This document shows, in pieces, positions 38,040 to 49,605 of a stretch of DNA of 64,000 bases. The stretch lies in the NCBI RefSeq assembly GCF_035222275.1, contig NC_085885.1:1488001-1552000 (forward strand). The letters run 5' to 3'. The translations under genes were made by a program, and so were the position numbers. The stretch is from Podospora bellae-mahoneyi. Lineage: Eukaryota; Ascomycota; Sordariomycetes; Sordariales; Podosporaceae. Each line of letters starts with the position of its first letter. The first letter of the stretch is position 1. The notes beneath the pieces are model-generated. The model had not been told where the DNA came from. It did no database searches and saw only the letters and a program-made list of their open reading frames with translations.

Positions 38040-39004
38040 GTAATGGATGTTGAAATTGGGGTTGTTGGGGAACATGGGTAGAATATACGGGGATGCTTTT
38101 AAATTTATTCTTGTTCATGGCTGGCATTTGTATGTGCACAACCATGTACACGAGCAACGACCATCAGGTAGGTAACATGTGAAATTAACTGAGGGCTACT
38201 TGCGGCTGCCCAAAGTTGTACACAACCTTCCATTTTCACAGACCAAGACCTGATGGAGGAAGGTACGAGCGGTCCGACGTATCCCTTCTTTACTCCAACG
38301 CCTGCCACTCAAATCCCAATGGCGTGCCCGTTGGCCTTGACTTTTTGGAACGTGGGCTGATGAGAACTCGCGCTGTTCGTAAGTTCTATCCCTACCTACC
38401 TCGATCTCCAACCACCCAGATCTTGGACAGATGGCATGGAATTAACAGAGTTATAGGAGCAAATGGTAGGTTGAATGTAATCTCTGGGTCCGGCTGGCAC
38501 ACTGCCTTTAGGCGGGCATCTTTTTTGTTCGGGGCTCGAGGTTTCATTTTTCTCCCCCCCAAGGTCCCCAAACCAATCCTGGATGGCACAGTGATCCCTT
38601 ATGCCATGCGAAAAATGTGAGATGGTTGAGTTAGTGATGAATTGTAAAATAACTGCTAGGTAGGGTCAAAGGTAGATAGATATGCGCGTGGTTGATCTTG
38701 GTGCTAGGTAAGGCTTGACTTCAAATTCCTTGCAAAATGAGGTCCGCAGATGCTGGTGTCCTGGGTCATATTCCCTTTGTGATTTCTCATGAGTACAGCC
38801 CTCGATTCGGCCCTCAGTGTAGCAATTCCTCCGTTCCTTCCATTTTCAGTTTTGGCGATAGCTTCATTAAAGGAGCCCTGCAAGGGCAGCTGAACTAACA
38901 TAGGTAGGTACGAGACATCCGATTGACCCAGAATCATACATAGGTTTCCCGGCGAGCAAGGTAGGCTGTCGGCTGATGGGTGCGGATGTTATATGACGAT
39001 TGGC
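38040..39004. other. Intergenic, MLH1 3' side
   Basis: No gene supported. A plus frame at 38216-38620 has no ATG near its beginning and no recognisable domain. Confidence 0.5.
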
Positions 39005-40299
39005 TCAGATCACCTCCTCCGCCCGAGTCGTTCTTGGACGTGTATTGTTGGGGTAAGCATCGAACGTCCAATGGTACGTTGCTCTTGTACACATGCGCCT
39101 TTTCACACCCGCCTGAACTGTACTATGGCGGTTCAAACAAGACGAAACTTTGCAAACAGGCCATATATTCCCAAACCGGCTTATATCGTCGTCGAGATGG
39201 TACGAGTCGGGGTCCATTGCGTGGAGCCATGAGTGCGATGGATTGAATCGAGCTTTCCCGTCACGCCCATACCTGACTGACTGACCCCTCTGCTCCTGCA
39301 TTGTTTGGTCCGTCAGGCCCCTTAGGTCGGACCAGAGGCCGGGTGTGATACCCCGCGGGTTATGTGAAAGAATTACTGCACCCAAGAAAGTGATCCTTCT
39401 GTCTGAGACGAAGTCTAGCTGAAACTTCAAGCTTCTCTCATGTTCGGGATCTTCGCAGGCGATAAGCTGTACATTGGCTGCCTTTGACTCTCGGAAGACA
39501 TCCACCTCAAACCAAGAACCGACTATCTGGGGCTCTTTGGTCAGAAGATCAATTGCATAGGTCTCTATATCAGCCCAGCTGACTACCTGATGCTTGCATA
39601 TCCTCACCACCCCCGTTCTCATGATGCAAATGCGTTGGCTACCTTTTACCTCCTCTCTGCGGTCGAGAACATTCGGTGGTGGTGGAGAGTATCGCAGCCT
39701 GAGCAATACAGTGGCCCAATCCCCTTGACGTGATGGCTTTCAAACTTGCAACGATCCCAGAGGCGCTTGCCAGACGGGTGACGTGGCACAACCCTACCAT
39801 CCCTCGTCATTCGGAGATCGTTCCGTGGCAAGCACGTCTTGCAGAGTAGGTCTTTGCGAAGGCAATATCTGATGGCGTCTTGGGCACCGCGAGTGCGTAT
39901 GTAATTGGACGGAGGCTCAAAACCGTATCGGGAGCTGAGGATGGCTAAGCTGGGCCAGGGTGGCCCCGCCAGATCGTGTTTTATGGTACGTCGTAGAACT
40001 TGAGAGACACGACCAAGGCAGAAAACGGCCGCTACGTCGACAGCAAGATCCAGGTTGAACCTTTTCACAATATCGAGTATGAGCTCTTCGGGGAGTTTGA
40101 GTAGTCGGCTTTGTTCGCGATTGGGAAGTCTGGCCACCATGACAGGATCTCTCGTGTCATGAACAGCCGACGCTTCAGGATCATGTGGGGAGTGAACAGC
40201 CGCCTCGTTCTCGGAAGAGTTGGCAGTCGATTCGGGTTGTTGATGGTTGTCTTCCGGCGGTTTTGGTCCCTCTTGGTGGGGATTCAACTTGTCCATCAT
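39005..40299 (-). pseudogene. F-box-like protein, frame-disrupted
   Basis: Resembles the large, variable Sordariomycete family of F-box proteins that may act as SCF ubiquitin-ligase substrate receptors. The 5' part (40299 to about 39640) encodes an acidic Pro/Ser-rich leader, the F-box core L-P-E-E-L-I-L-D-I-V and a Cys pair region C-K-T-C-L-P plus L-Y-C-S-G-C. It meets TAA just after T-A-E-R-R. The rest continues in another frame (to 39005) with R-I-C-I-M-R-T-G and I-C-K-H-Q-V-V-S-W-A-D-I, the block normally following directly. No plausible intron links the two: the only GT...AG there is 11 nt. So a one-base shift, real or an assembly error, splits the gene near 39640. Both halves still look coding, so the lesion is recent or an artefact. 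Confidence 0.7.
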
Positions 40300-42488
40300 G
40301 ATAGAGAAAGGGAGTTTGATGGAGCTTCCGAGAGATACTTGATGTTGCTGATCCTAACTCTGTCGATAAGTCGCCCTATCGCTTGATGCTTCAACGAATC
40401 TCGGTGGTAAGGATACGTCCGGGGAACTGACATGAAAGGATGACGAGAGAAACAGCAAAGATTTTGGAACTTTAAATAGGCTGCAAGAATTTGTAGGTGT
40501 GGCTTTCAAATATCAAACTGTATTCTTGTTCCAGCCCAAGGCTTGCACAAAGTTTCTTCCTGGTTATTCACCCCGTGGCCCTGCTCCACAGCCTCCATGC
40601 CGCCATTGTCAAATCTAGTGCACAACTGCGCCCACAGAATTAAATTCAAACAGTTTTGGCTATGTGGCTCGAAAATATCTTTTCAGTTTGACGCTTTCCG
40701 ATATGGAGCCTATCAGGTTACTGGGTCTGGTTGGAAACAAGGTGCGGCAGGAACTGGTATGGCAGTGACCTCAAGACCTTCCTGTCCCTTCGAATCTGTA
40801 CCCAACTGAAAGAAATAGTAAAATTCATCAACGACAACGCCATAGCCAAACGAAGAGGGCTAAGAACGCATCCGGGAAAAGAGAGGGATTAGAAGGCCGG
40901 TTCAAAAATGGGGAACCCACAACCTTTGTATGTGGCGGCAAACTCTGAAAGCAAGCCCCGACTCTACACGAAATTACGTTGGCACAAAGTGTGGCAAGCA
41001 ATGGTTGGAGCAGTAGTTATACCTTAATTGTTTTGCGTTAATCCTTCTCACCAGAGACAGCAAGCAAATCCAGCCGAAGAACTCTGGCAATCGAAGCATC
41101 AAGAGACGAGCCAATATCGATTCAAATTCAAGAATGCAGGGAGCAGGCATATAAATATGCTCTCGAAGCGGTGCAATTACCGCCATAAACCCACAGGAAT
41201 ATCAACCGCGCCTTGAGAGGGAGTTTGACGAGGCAATGGAAGAGCGTAGGAAAAAAAGGGTTGAAGAGACCATACTACGGCAAGAAAAACAAGGTCTGAA
41301 TGTGAAGGCGGGGGACGCGTGACTTGGGCCAAGGAAGAAAATGAACTGGAAAATGGGTAATGACTCTGCCCGGTGTCGGGAGACAGTCCAAAGCAGGATC
41401 ATCTGGACCATCAAGGTTGAGGTAGAGATTGGTATAGAGAACATCGGTACATTAAATAAATTAGATATCCAAAGTCAACAACCTCTTGACCCTGAGATCC
41501 TGACGTGATTCGATTATCTTGATCGCGGATTGTTAAATCCCTAGATTCTTTATTTGATTAGCTGGTCCAAGCACTTTGTGAATTAAATTCAAGGTCGACA
41601 GGAGCCATTGATTCAATAGTGAACTTCTTGGTGTGTATCAAGTCTCCCAGCTATCAAAGTTAGGAAGTAACCATCTATTTATCTATCCAAGCTTTTACTC
41701 TTTATTGTCTAATTTTCGGATAGATATAAGATCCAAGCTTACAACTTATTTCCGCTTTGAGTCAAACGACGTATCTTGACACGTAGCTCATCTGTGGGAG
41801 GTAATACTCCTGTGGGATTAGTCAAGCAGGTTGCTTCAGGGCTTCGGCCCTGAGGCCCACTTGCCAGTGTGAAAGATAAAAAAAGGTTTTTGCTCCCCGG
41901 AGCTGTTTATTTTAGTACCCAATAATATCATAAATTATTTTACAAATCCTCGCAGCTATATAATATCATTATATTGAAATGGTGAGAAAACACACAAAAC
42001 AAAACAACTACAACACCACAAATATACCCTTAACAGGTCCCTGAATAAACACACGTGTGACACAGTGACTCGCTCGCAGGGTGCACTTCACGCAGGACAA
42101 ACAAAAGACACTATAGGCTCGCAGGCCACATAATAAGCACCGGATTAGCCTGATCAGAGGGCCAGAATTGCCTGCACGCGTGCAAGGCACAAAATATGAA
42201 ATAAAAGTCGATGTCCTGTCCAAAATAGAATGTGAGAAGCAGACTGCTTTTATACATGACCCCTGAAGCCCCCAAATTCTCCGTGAACCCCACTTCCTCA
42301 TTTATATCCTCAGACCTGTAGCCGCACCCCGAACTAATATCCAGAACGCTAGCTAGAACCTATATTATATTTACTTGAAAGGCATGTTGGATATCTTTAA
42401 AGACCGCCGTACTAGTACTTAGGTGGGTAACCACGAGGAATCTTTAGTATTATATTTTTTTAAACAGAAAATAAACTTTCTTAAATTT
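40300..42488. other. Intergenic, increasingly AT-rich
   Basis: No intact gene. Between about 41060 and 41325 short coding-like pieces (Glu/Arg-rich, for example M-E-E-R-R-K-K-R-V-E-E) occur in different frames and may be a gene relic. From 41440 the DNA is AT-rich with no usable frames, like an old repeat island; repeat-induced point mutation is possible but not demonstrated. Confidence 0.45.
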
Positions 42489-42762
42489 GTTTTTTTATTT
42501 ATTTTTATTAATTTTTATTAATTTTTATTAATTTATTATTTATTTGTTATTTATTTATTATTTATTTATTATTTATTTATTATTTATTTATTATTTATTT
42601 ATTATTTAGTTATTATTTATTTATTATTTATTTATTATTTATTTATCATTTATTTATTATTTATTTATTATTTATTCATTATTTATTTATTATTTATTTT
42701 ATTTATTTTTTAATTGTTTTTTAGTTATTTTTTATTTATTTATTTATTTATCTATTTTTTAT
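42489..42762 (+). repeat. TTATTTA-type low-complexity tandem repeat
   Basis: About 270 bp of nearly pure A/T made of TTATTTAT units in tandem with slight variation. It directly abuts the inverted LTR-like copy. Confidence 0.9.
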
Positions 42763-42772
42763 TATCACAAGC

Positions 42773-43180
42773 TGTCACGGTTTTGGGAGACAGTGGGGCA
42801 CACTGGACCAATCAGGACTGCACCAATCAGGACTGGACCGAGCGATCGAGCGGGGCTCACGGTCCAGTTGGACGGAACGAACCAATAAGATGGGGACCGG
42901 GGACCGCGGCGGGGCTCACGGTCCACGGTCCAGTATCGGCCAATTATGAGTGGACCGAGGACCGTCTGTAAGTCACGGTCCCAAGGTCTATGTATACGGA
43001 GGAACTGGCTGGTGTATATAGACAGTTCCGCAGTATGCAATTCAACAGTTGTACTCACGGTATCTTGTGATTACATTGAGACATCTTGTCGTGCACTATC
43101 TAGCTGCACCGAACCAATTGTCAGAAGTAACCTTCAACCAGTGTCCCTTTCAGAGGTTCTGTACAGGGGTTCGTCATACC
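42773..43180 (-). mobile_element. Solo LTR-like fossil, copy C
   Basis: A retroelement long-terminal-repeat-like fossil in minus orientation, with the family's GTGACA end at the left and its ATGACGAA-type end at the right. It matches copies at 43630 and 44779 over a block that includes the CTGTACAGAACC-like end, the GGAACTGTCTATATACA-like stretch and the CAGTTCCTCCGTAT motif. GC-rich tandem GGGGCTCACGGTCCA units lie in its variable half. No internal coding region is attached; it is diverged and looks old. LTR family (Ty3/gypsy or Ty1/copia) is not certain. Confidence 0.6.
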
Positions 43181-43629
43181 GGAGCGGAACTTAGCCTCCT
43201 GAAGCACCTCGAGGTCTCGGAAAGCCGAGCGCAAAGGCTAATGCCCTGCAACGGTCAAACGGTAGTACAACGTAGCCTGTAACGTGGCTTGTAACTTTAT
43301 TTTAACTAGCGCACTTAGCGGGCGTTTGGGCCCGGGAACGGAGTCAGCTTCGGGAAGCAAGTAAAGGATCGACGGCCTATAAGTCTTATCAATATACTAG
43401 TTTACCACACTTATCAGTGCTTCACGAGCCTATATTACAGTGATCACCTTGTGTATAATACAGAGCGCCGTTTCTGTAATTTATCTTCCTTCAATGCCTC
43501 AGCAACTGTCGAATGCTGCAGTCAAAATCTTCTTCACTTTTAGTGTACTGCGCTAATAGCTATTCGAGCCTATATTTTACAGGCTTCAATAGCACCTATT
43601 TTAACAAAAATAAATAAAAATTAAATAAA
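43181..43629. other. Spacer between two inverted LTR-like fossils
   Basis: No gene. GC-richer at first, then AT-rich. It may be flanking or residual retroelement sequence; no recognisable domain. Confidence 0.4.
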
Positions 43630-44077
43630 TGTCACGAACTCCTATCCAGAACCTCTGAAAAAGATACTAGTTGAAGGCACTTCTGAACAATTCTAGTTCG
43701 GTACAGCTAAACAGTGTACAACAAATGGCTTGTCTCAATCACAATAGCTAAGATACTAACGATTGTGACTTGTATTGCATACAGCGGAACTGTCTATCTA
43801 CACTAGCCAGTTCCTCCGTATATAGACCTCGGGACCCTGAGGTGCTCGCCCTGCTATAGCTCCGATCACTCCTAGCACATTGCATCCTGCAAAGTGCTTA
43901 TCGTGCTATGTCTTCGATCATCCCGAGCATCTTGCATCCTGCAGAGTGCTCGTGCTTCTTAGCGCTGTAGCACTTTTGGCCAGCCTTGATTGGCTGCCTC
44001 CTGACTTCCCTAATGATTGGCTGGGGACGCCCTGCGCCCCACATACTGCGCGACCTGCCGCTGGGTTAACTGTGACA
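43630..44077 (+). mobile_element. Solo LTR-like fossil, copy A
   Basis: About 448 bp beginning TGTCACGAAC and ending TGTGACA, so it has the TG...CA ends and short inverted terminal repeats expected of an LTR. The CAGTTCCTCCGTATATAGACC block near 43810 resembles an LTR promoter. Its 3' half holds a tandem TTGCATCCTGC-type duplication. Old and non-functional; no internal region. Confidence 0.65.
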
Positions 44078-44778
44078 TCCAGCAACCGTAGTCCCTGAGC
44101 ACTGCTGATCCAAGCCATCGCATTGCTTCTGAGGCTTTGCATTCTATAAGGCTCAGATACAAGGTAAAACCCACAAACAGAAGCTGTGTTTTAACAGTTT
44201 TTATTTAACTTTTCTTATTTAATTTTTTATTTAATTATTTCTCTAATTTGTTTTATTTAACTTTTTTAATTTAATTTTTTTAATTTAATTTTATTAATTT
44301 GATTTTTTTTATTTAATTTTTTTATTTAAGTTTTTTTATTTAAATAAGCTTCCAGTAAAGTGTGATTAAAGGTACTTTTGCGGCTCTGCTAGCTGCAGTT
44401 CGGTGTGCAAGCTTATATCTCATCGATAATCCTTCAGCTGTGACTTTGAAAACGAAACTTTCGGTGGTCTGTGCTGACTTTTTCTCCTCTGGATTTCAAA
44501 AAGGCTCTTGACGTGGGAAAATAGCCCTCGAGAGTGTATTAATTGAACTAAAGCAGTCTCCCGTCGCTAAAGTTACACAGCCGTGCTGTCGAGAGATGAA
44601 AAAAAAGCCTTGGCAGATGCTTTCGAGTCTTTTGCCTTCCCGTTTGCCTATATTAAAAAAAACTATTTAGAGGACAATCCACCATAGCAGAAGAAAAACC
44701 TAGCACGGGCCACCGAAAGTTTTGTTTTTAAATTACGGAAGTACAGTTTTGTTTAAAAGGAAATTTGTGATTAGTTGG
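44078..44778. other. AT-rich spacer between LTR-like fossils
   Basis: No gene. It holds TTTATTTAA-type low-complexity sequence (44190-44345) and degenerate AT-rich DNA. Confidence 0.5.
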
Positions 44779-45196
44779 TATGACGAACCCCTGTACAGAA
44801 CCTCTGAAAGGGATACGGGTTGAAGGCTACTTCTGACAATTGGTTCGGTGCAGCTAAACAGTGCACAACAAGATGTCTCAATGTAATCACAAGATACTGT
44901 AACTACAACTTGAATTGCATACTGCGGAACTGTCTATCTACACCAGCCAGTTCCTCCGTATATATAGACCTTGTGCCAAGCCATATTTACTTCCTGCTCG
45001 GTGCCCTTGGCACACTGATCACGACTGCCTAGTCTGCTCAGTGCCCTGATCAGACTGAGCACCCTGCTCAGTCTGCTCAGTGCCCTTGGCGTACTGATCA
45101 GTCGTCCCTTACTGTGATTGGCTCTTCTTTATACGTTCTTCCGATTGGCCTCTATTCCCGTGGCCCCACAACCCGTCCTGCACCAGGGTTGTGACA
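44779..45196 (+). mobile_element. Solo LTR-like fossil, copy B
   Basis: The same family as copies A and C, plus orientation, ending TTGTGACA. It carries the shared GGAACTGTCTATCTACACCAG stretch and a TATATATAGACC promoter-like block near 44960. Its variable half has tandem CTGCTCAGTGCCCT units (about 45045-45090). It ends about 400 bp before the most likely CCA1 start. Non-functional remnant. Confidence 0.65.
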
Positions 45197-45592
45197 GTTG
45201 GAACTGGCACTGTGCGGGCCCTTCACTTTCGGCACGGTGTTGCCGACCTGCTTGGTTTGAACCTCAGCATCAGGATGCACTGAGCCGCGGGGAAAGCAGG
45301 TGGAATACATCCATCCGTGTGTATATTTCATCAGGCTGGCTCTGCTTACGTCTAGCTTCAATTCTTTTGCACGGTTGAGAATCTTATTGATGTGGAGGTT
45401 GCAGAGGCGTCGATTAAAAGTTTTCGACTCGCTCGGCGAGCGTTCTCCAAGGCCCAACAGTCACTCATTATCTTAACCTCGACCAGTGGAAAGAGCGACC
45501 AAACTTCTCACATGCACATTCGACTGGGAATCACACAGGGATTCCGGTCGTTCAGGCACCCGCCTCGAGAGCTTGGTAGCGTTTTCTTTCTG

Positions 45593-47277
45593 ATGAAACG
45601 CAGGTACTGCGACAGCACATCGAAACATAGCTTATCCTCCCTACCTGCTAAGAAACATCGGCCATATACCGCAACAATGGTTTCCCGCACCATCACCCTC
45701 ACCGAGCAGGAAGAACAGCTCAAGCGCCTCCTTGTAGACGTCGCGCGCTACATTGACTCTTCTTCCAGCGAGAACAGCCCGACTATCCTCCGTTGGGCTG
45801 GTGGCTGGGTTCGCGATAAACTACTTGGAATTAAGAGCCACGACATCGACACGGCTATCAACAACTTAACCGGTGAGGCCTTCGTTAGAAAGCTTCGTGA
45901 CTATGTCGAGATCCCAGGCAACAAGCAGCTACACAACCTGATGGACTCCGACATTGGCCGCCTTCACACTGTGGCCCGCAACCCAGACAAGTCGAAGCAC
46001 TTGGAGACCAGCACCATCAAGCTCTGCGGGCTGGACGTGGACTTTGTGAACTTGCGGAAGGAAACATACTGCGAGAACAGCAGGAACCCTGAGGTGGAGT
46101 TTGGGACGGCCGAGGAGGATGCTGCTCGCCGAGATGCGACCGTCAATGCCCTCTTTTACAACTTACAGACGGGCGAAGTGGAGGATCTTATCGGGGGTCT
46201 GCCAGATCTGGGGGCGGGGATTATTCGGACACCAATGGAGCCACTGCAGACCTTCATGGACGATCCCCTTCGTGTATTGAGACTAGTGAGGTTTGCTAGT
46301 CGACTGGGGTTCAAAATCGACAAGGCGGCAGAGGAGGTTATGGCGGATGAGAATGTGCTGAGAAACTTGAAGATCAAGATCAGCAGGGAGAGGATTGGTG
46401 TGGAGTTGGAGAAGATGCTCAAGGGTAAGATCCAGACGACATTTTACAGAAGTGAAAGGCACAATAATGCTAATATTGTCTTTCAGGCAAACACCCGGTC
46501 GAGTCCCTGAGGCTGATCAACAGCTTGGGGCTTTACCATGCTGTGTTCACTGTACCGGAACGAACCGACATGCCAAAGCCAGATATCTCCAAGTGGGACC
46601 GCGCATATGAATGCTTGTTCTTCCTTGAGAGCAACAACACTCCTGATTCCATCTGGGAGTTGCTCGTCACCACAGAGGAAGCGAGATATTTCGCCTGGTC
46701 ATTGGCCACCATCACGCCTTGGGAGCAACTTCCTGATGATCCCCCTCTCAAGTCAGGAAAGTTAGCCATGCCCCTTGCTACTCAAGCCGCGAGGGAAGGA
46801 TTCAAGGCACCCAACAAGCTATCTGACGTGATCACTGCCGCCCATCGGCACCGTCCTGCTATTCTGGAGCTCAAGGCACTTGTTGATGAGAACAAGAATG
46901 AAATGAAGGATAGGGCAAAGTTTGGTATGGCGATCAGAGAGTGGGACTCAAGAGCCAAGGGTAGCTGGCGTCTACAAGTTCTTTACTCGATCTTGGTTGA
47001 TGTTCTAGAAGGATCAACGAGCCGGGAAGAGATTCTGATGGGATGGCTGCGTTTCTTGGACCACCTGGTAGAACTTGATCTGATGCATGTCACGAAACTT
47101 GACAGGATCATTGATGGAACTGACCTCTCGAAGGCACTTGGAGTTAAGCCAGGGAGGTGGATGGGTGCGGCGCTCGAAGTTGTGATGGAGTGGCAGTTAA
47201 GGAACCCAGGGGTCGAGGATCCAGCAGGAGCAGTTGAGGAGGTGAAGAAGCGGCGGGTTGAGTTGGGGATTAAATAG
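45593..47277 (+). CDS. cca1: CCA tRNA nucleotidyltransferase
   Basis: Adds or repairs the 3' CCA of tRNAs in nucleus/cytosol and mitochondria. Two exons, 45593-46424 and 46487-47277, joined across a 62-nt intron (GTAAGA donor, GCTAAT branch, TTTCAG acceptor), give 540 residues. The class II nucleotidyltransferase head carries G-G-W-V-R-D (about 70-75) and the catalytic D84-I-D86. The R-R-D-A-T-V-N-A-L-F and D-D-P-L-R-V-L-R-L-V-R-F-A-S-R blocks follow, then the helical tRNA-binding body. The start is ambiguous: in-frame ATGs occur at 45512, 45593 and 45677. The upstream ones add basic, Ser-rich sequence suited to mitochondrial import, and the last (context ACAATGG) would give the cytosolic/nuclear form. 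Yeast CCA1 uses several starts in the same way. An LTR-like fossil lies just upstream. Confidence 0.95.
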
Positions 47278-47602
47278 GCAAGAGAGTGATAAAAAATACA
47301 TCATGAGTTGAATATTTTATGTTTTGTGTCTTGGTTTGAACCTGAGGTTGGCCTTTGTTTTCTGTTTCCCGAATTTGGCGGGTGTAGAGCGCTGTAATTA
47401 TAGCGGTTAACGCCCCCACCAGAGCAGATGGGAGGGCTTTCCTCAGATTTCCGCAAGGCTCTCACAACCACTCATCAACGACCTCAACACAGTTGCCATT
47501 TCAGACCAGTAGCGCTCACCTTGAGGACCGGAATCAAACTTTACGCGTTACTTCATATTTTATTTCTCAACAATTTCAAGCGCTTGTCTCCCTGTCAGAA
47601 TC
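47278..47602. other. Short intergenic CCA1 / TTI2
   Basis: Tandem genes separated by about 325 bp. No feature seen beyond probable 3' and 5' untranslated sequence. Confidence 0.5.
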
Positions 47603-49605
47603 ATGTCCTGGTACAAGGCGCTGCTTGATGCGGCGTCGGCAATGAATGAGAAGCCAGACTCGATTGGAGATGCGATCCAGGCTTTATCACAGGGTATGAA
47701 TCCTAATGAACATGATCAGCCGTGATAAGGCAGTAACAGCTAACTGGTAATGTATAGAGGTCCCGGATTCGATAACACTTGATGAGCTGCTCACGGGGGT
47801 GAGTGAGACTGTTGCCTCATCTGACAAGACGAGGCCCGAGGTCAGTAGGCCCGTCAACTCAACAACGAGTATTACAGAGTGACTGACATGCGAAACTAGA
47901 ACACAGAAAGGGTGCAAAAGGCCTTGGTGGTTGCACTCACATGTCTGCAACAGCTAGACAGGATACAAGAGAAAGCAAGCGACCAGGCCACTGCACAGGA
48001 GCTAGCGAGAGTAATATCAACGGCAATTGCGCCTGTTTTGCCTGTTCTCAACGACGATAATGGCTTACCAGCATGTATGTTTGAACTGCCTTCTGCTATA
48101 TGGACTCTGGTCAAGCCTAACTGGATGTAGCCTTCAATGATGCTCTGTCCAACAACAGCAAAGCCCTCAATACCCACTGCAAAGCCACCTCCACGATAGG
48201 TCTCCAATGCCTAGAAGCCATCGACAATGTTTTCAATCCACCCACCCTGGACGACGACACCCTCCTCACTCTCATTGCCTACTCTCACCCCGACCAAAAC
48301 TGGTCTGATGATCCCACCAAAATTACCAAGATAGCCGCCGCCATTCTCAAGACTTACCCCTTCCCCAATAAAACCGACTTCATCACCTCTACAATCCTCC
48401 TGTCGTATCTCCGGCCTCTTTTCTCAAAGTCTAAACCGTCTACTATTACCTCTTCAGGCCGCAAAGCAGAATATCAAACCGACAACTCCCGAGATGGCAT
48501 CCCCGACGACACCGCTGCAACTAAACCATGGAAGTTTACTGACCTTCGCTCCATTCCGGTGTTCTCATGGGCAGTGACAGAAGCTAATGTACGTATCATC
48601 TCCTATATCTTGTCCTGTCTCACGCAAGAGTGGCACTCTTATAAAAAGGCATGTATCACTTTGGTACTGTCACTAACCTTCCTTGAATGACAAACAGAAC
48701 GCCCTGATAAGCACCCACTGGCCCTCCTATATCCCCGTCCTCCTAACCCTCACTGACGACTCCACCACCCACATCCGCCAAACCGGCCTCAACATCCTAT
48801 CCAACTTCCTCACCAAGATCCCCGCCAAAATCCTGCAGGACACCGGTCTAGGCCAAGTCTTTGCCGATGCTGTATCTCCAATACTGTCTTACCTTCCTTC
48901 TTTAACACCCGAGGATGAATCCCTTCAGCTCTTGGAACCAGCCTACAAAGCTTTGCTAGTTTTGGCAGATAAGCAGTCCGCCACAGGAGGCAAAGACGGG
49001 AGCGGTAGTAGTTCCAGGCACAAGCTACTCAACCACCTGATCCGCGAGGGCATCTTCACAGGGTACTTTCACGCCAAAAACCATGTCAGGATTGTCGAGC
49101 TGCTCTGTCGAGAGACGGTGGAGATTGTAGACGCGATGGGGGTTCATGCTGTTAAACATCTCAAGGTACTTCCTACCCGTTTTTATCTCTGATTTTCCAG
49201 TTCACAACGCTGACCAACCTAAAGGATATGATTCCCATGATCTCCGCCATCCTCACCGACCCATTCGCTTCCGCCGCACCGCGGACTCTCCTCTCCGCTG
49301 TCAAAGCACTCCAGGCGGTTCTGAGGAACTGCTGGCCTAGGCTTATGACTGGGTCGGTTTGGCAGGATGAGATTATTAACGCGCTTGTGATGTGCTGGCT
49401 GCATCTTGATGAGCCGACTAACAACATCAGTGACGACAGCCTGGAAGAGGTTAGAAAGGAACTGGTTACTTCTTTCCAGGCTTTGTCTGCTATTGCAAGG
49501 ACAGAGGGGACGGACCTCTCTGCGAGGGTTGAGCCATTGGTGGCGAAGGCTGGGTCTTTGGCTGGGTTGTTTTTGGGTCTGGTTGATGATGATATGGGGT
49601 TTTGA
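47603..49605 (+). CDS. tti2: TTI2-like subunit of the TTT (Tel2-Tti1-Tti2) complex
   Basis: Co-chaperone subunit that, with Tel2 and Tti1, matures PIKK kinases such as TOR, ATM and ATR. Six exons: 47603-47693, 47758-47840, 47900-48074, 48131-48588, 48698-49165 and 49225-49605, giving 551 residues. All introns are 56-109 nt. The frame is continuous across every junction, for example L-P-A-S-F-N-D-A-L-S and V-T-E-A-N-N-A-L-I-S. The body is alpha-helical with HEAT-type repeats. The conserved block P-W-K-F-T-D-L-R-S-I-P-V-F followed by W-P-S-Y-I-P-V-L-L-T-L and T-T-H-I-R-Q-T-G matches the Tti2 family. An alternative donor GTGAGT at 47799 is a better consensus than GTCAGT at 47841 and would drop 14 codons in frame, so two isoforms are possible. 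Assignment is by family resemblance. Confidence 0.85.

Noticed and set aside
38216-38620. Plus frame of 134 codons after MLH1
   Set aside because: Begins without an ATG and has no recognisable domain or splice partner.
41060-41325. Glu/Arg-rich coding-like fragments in different frames
   Set aside because: Short, interrupted and without family resemblance; kept only as a possible relic in the intergenic note.
42489-42762. TTATTTA array considered as a centromere or telomere signal
   Set aside because: Only about 270 bp, not the fungal TTAGGG repeat, flanked by housekeeping genes; a plain low-complexity repeat.
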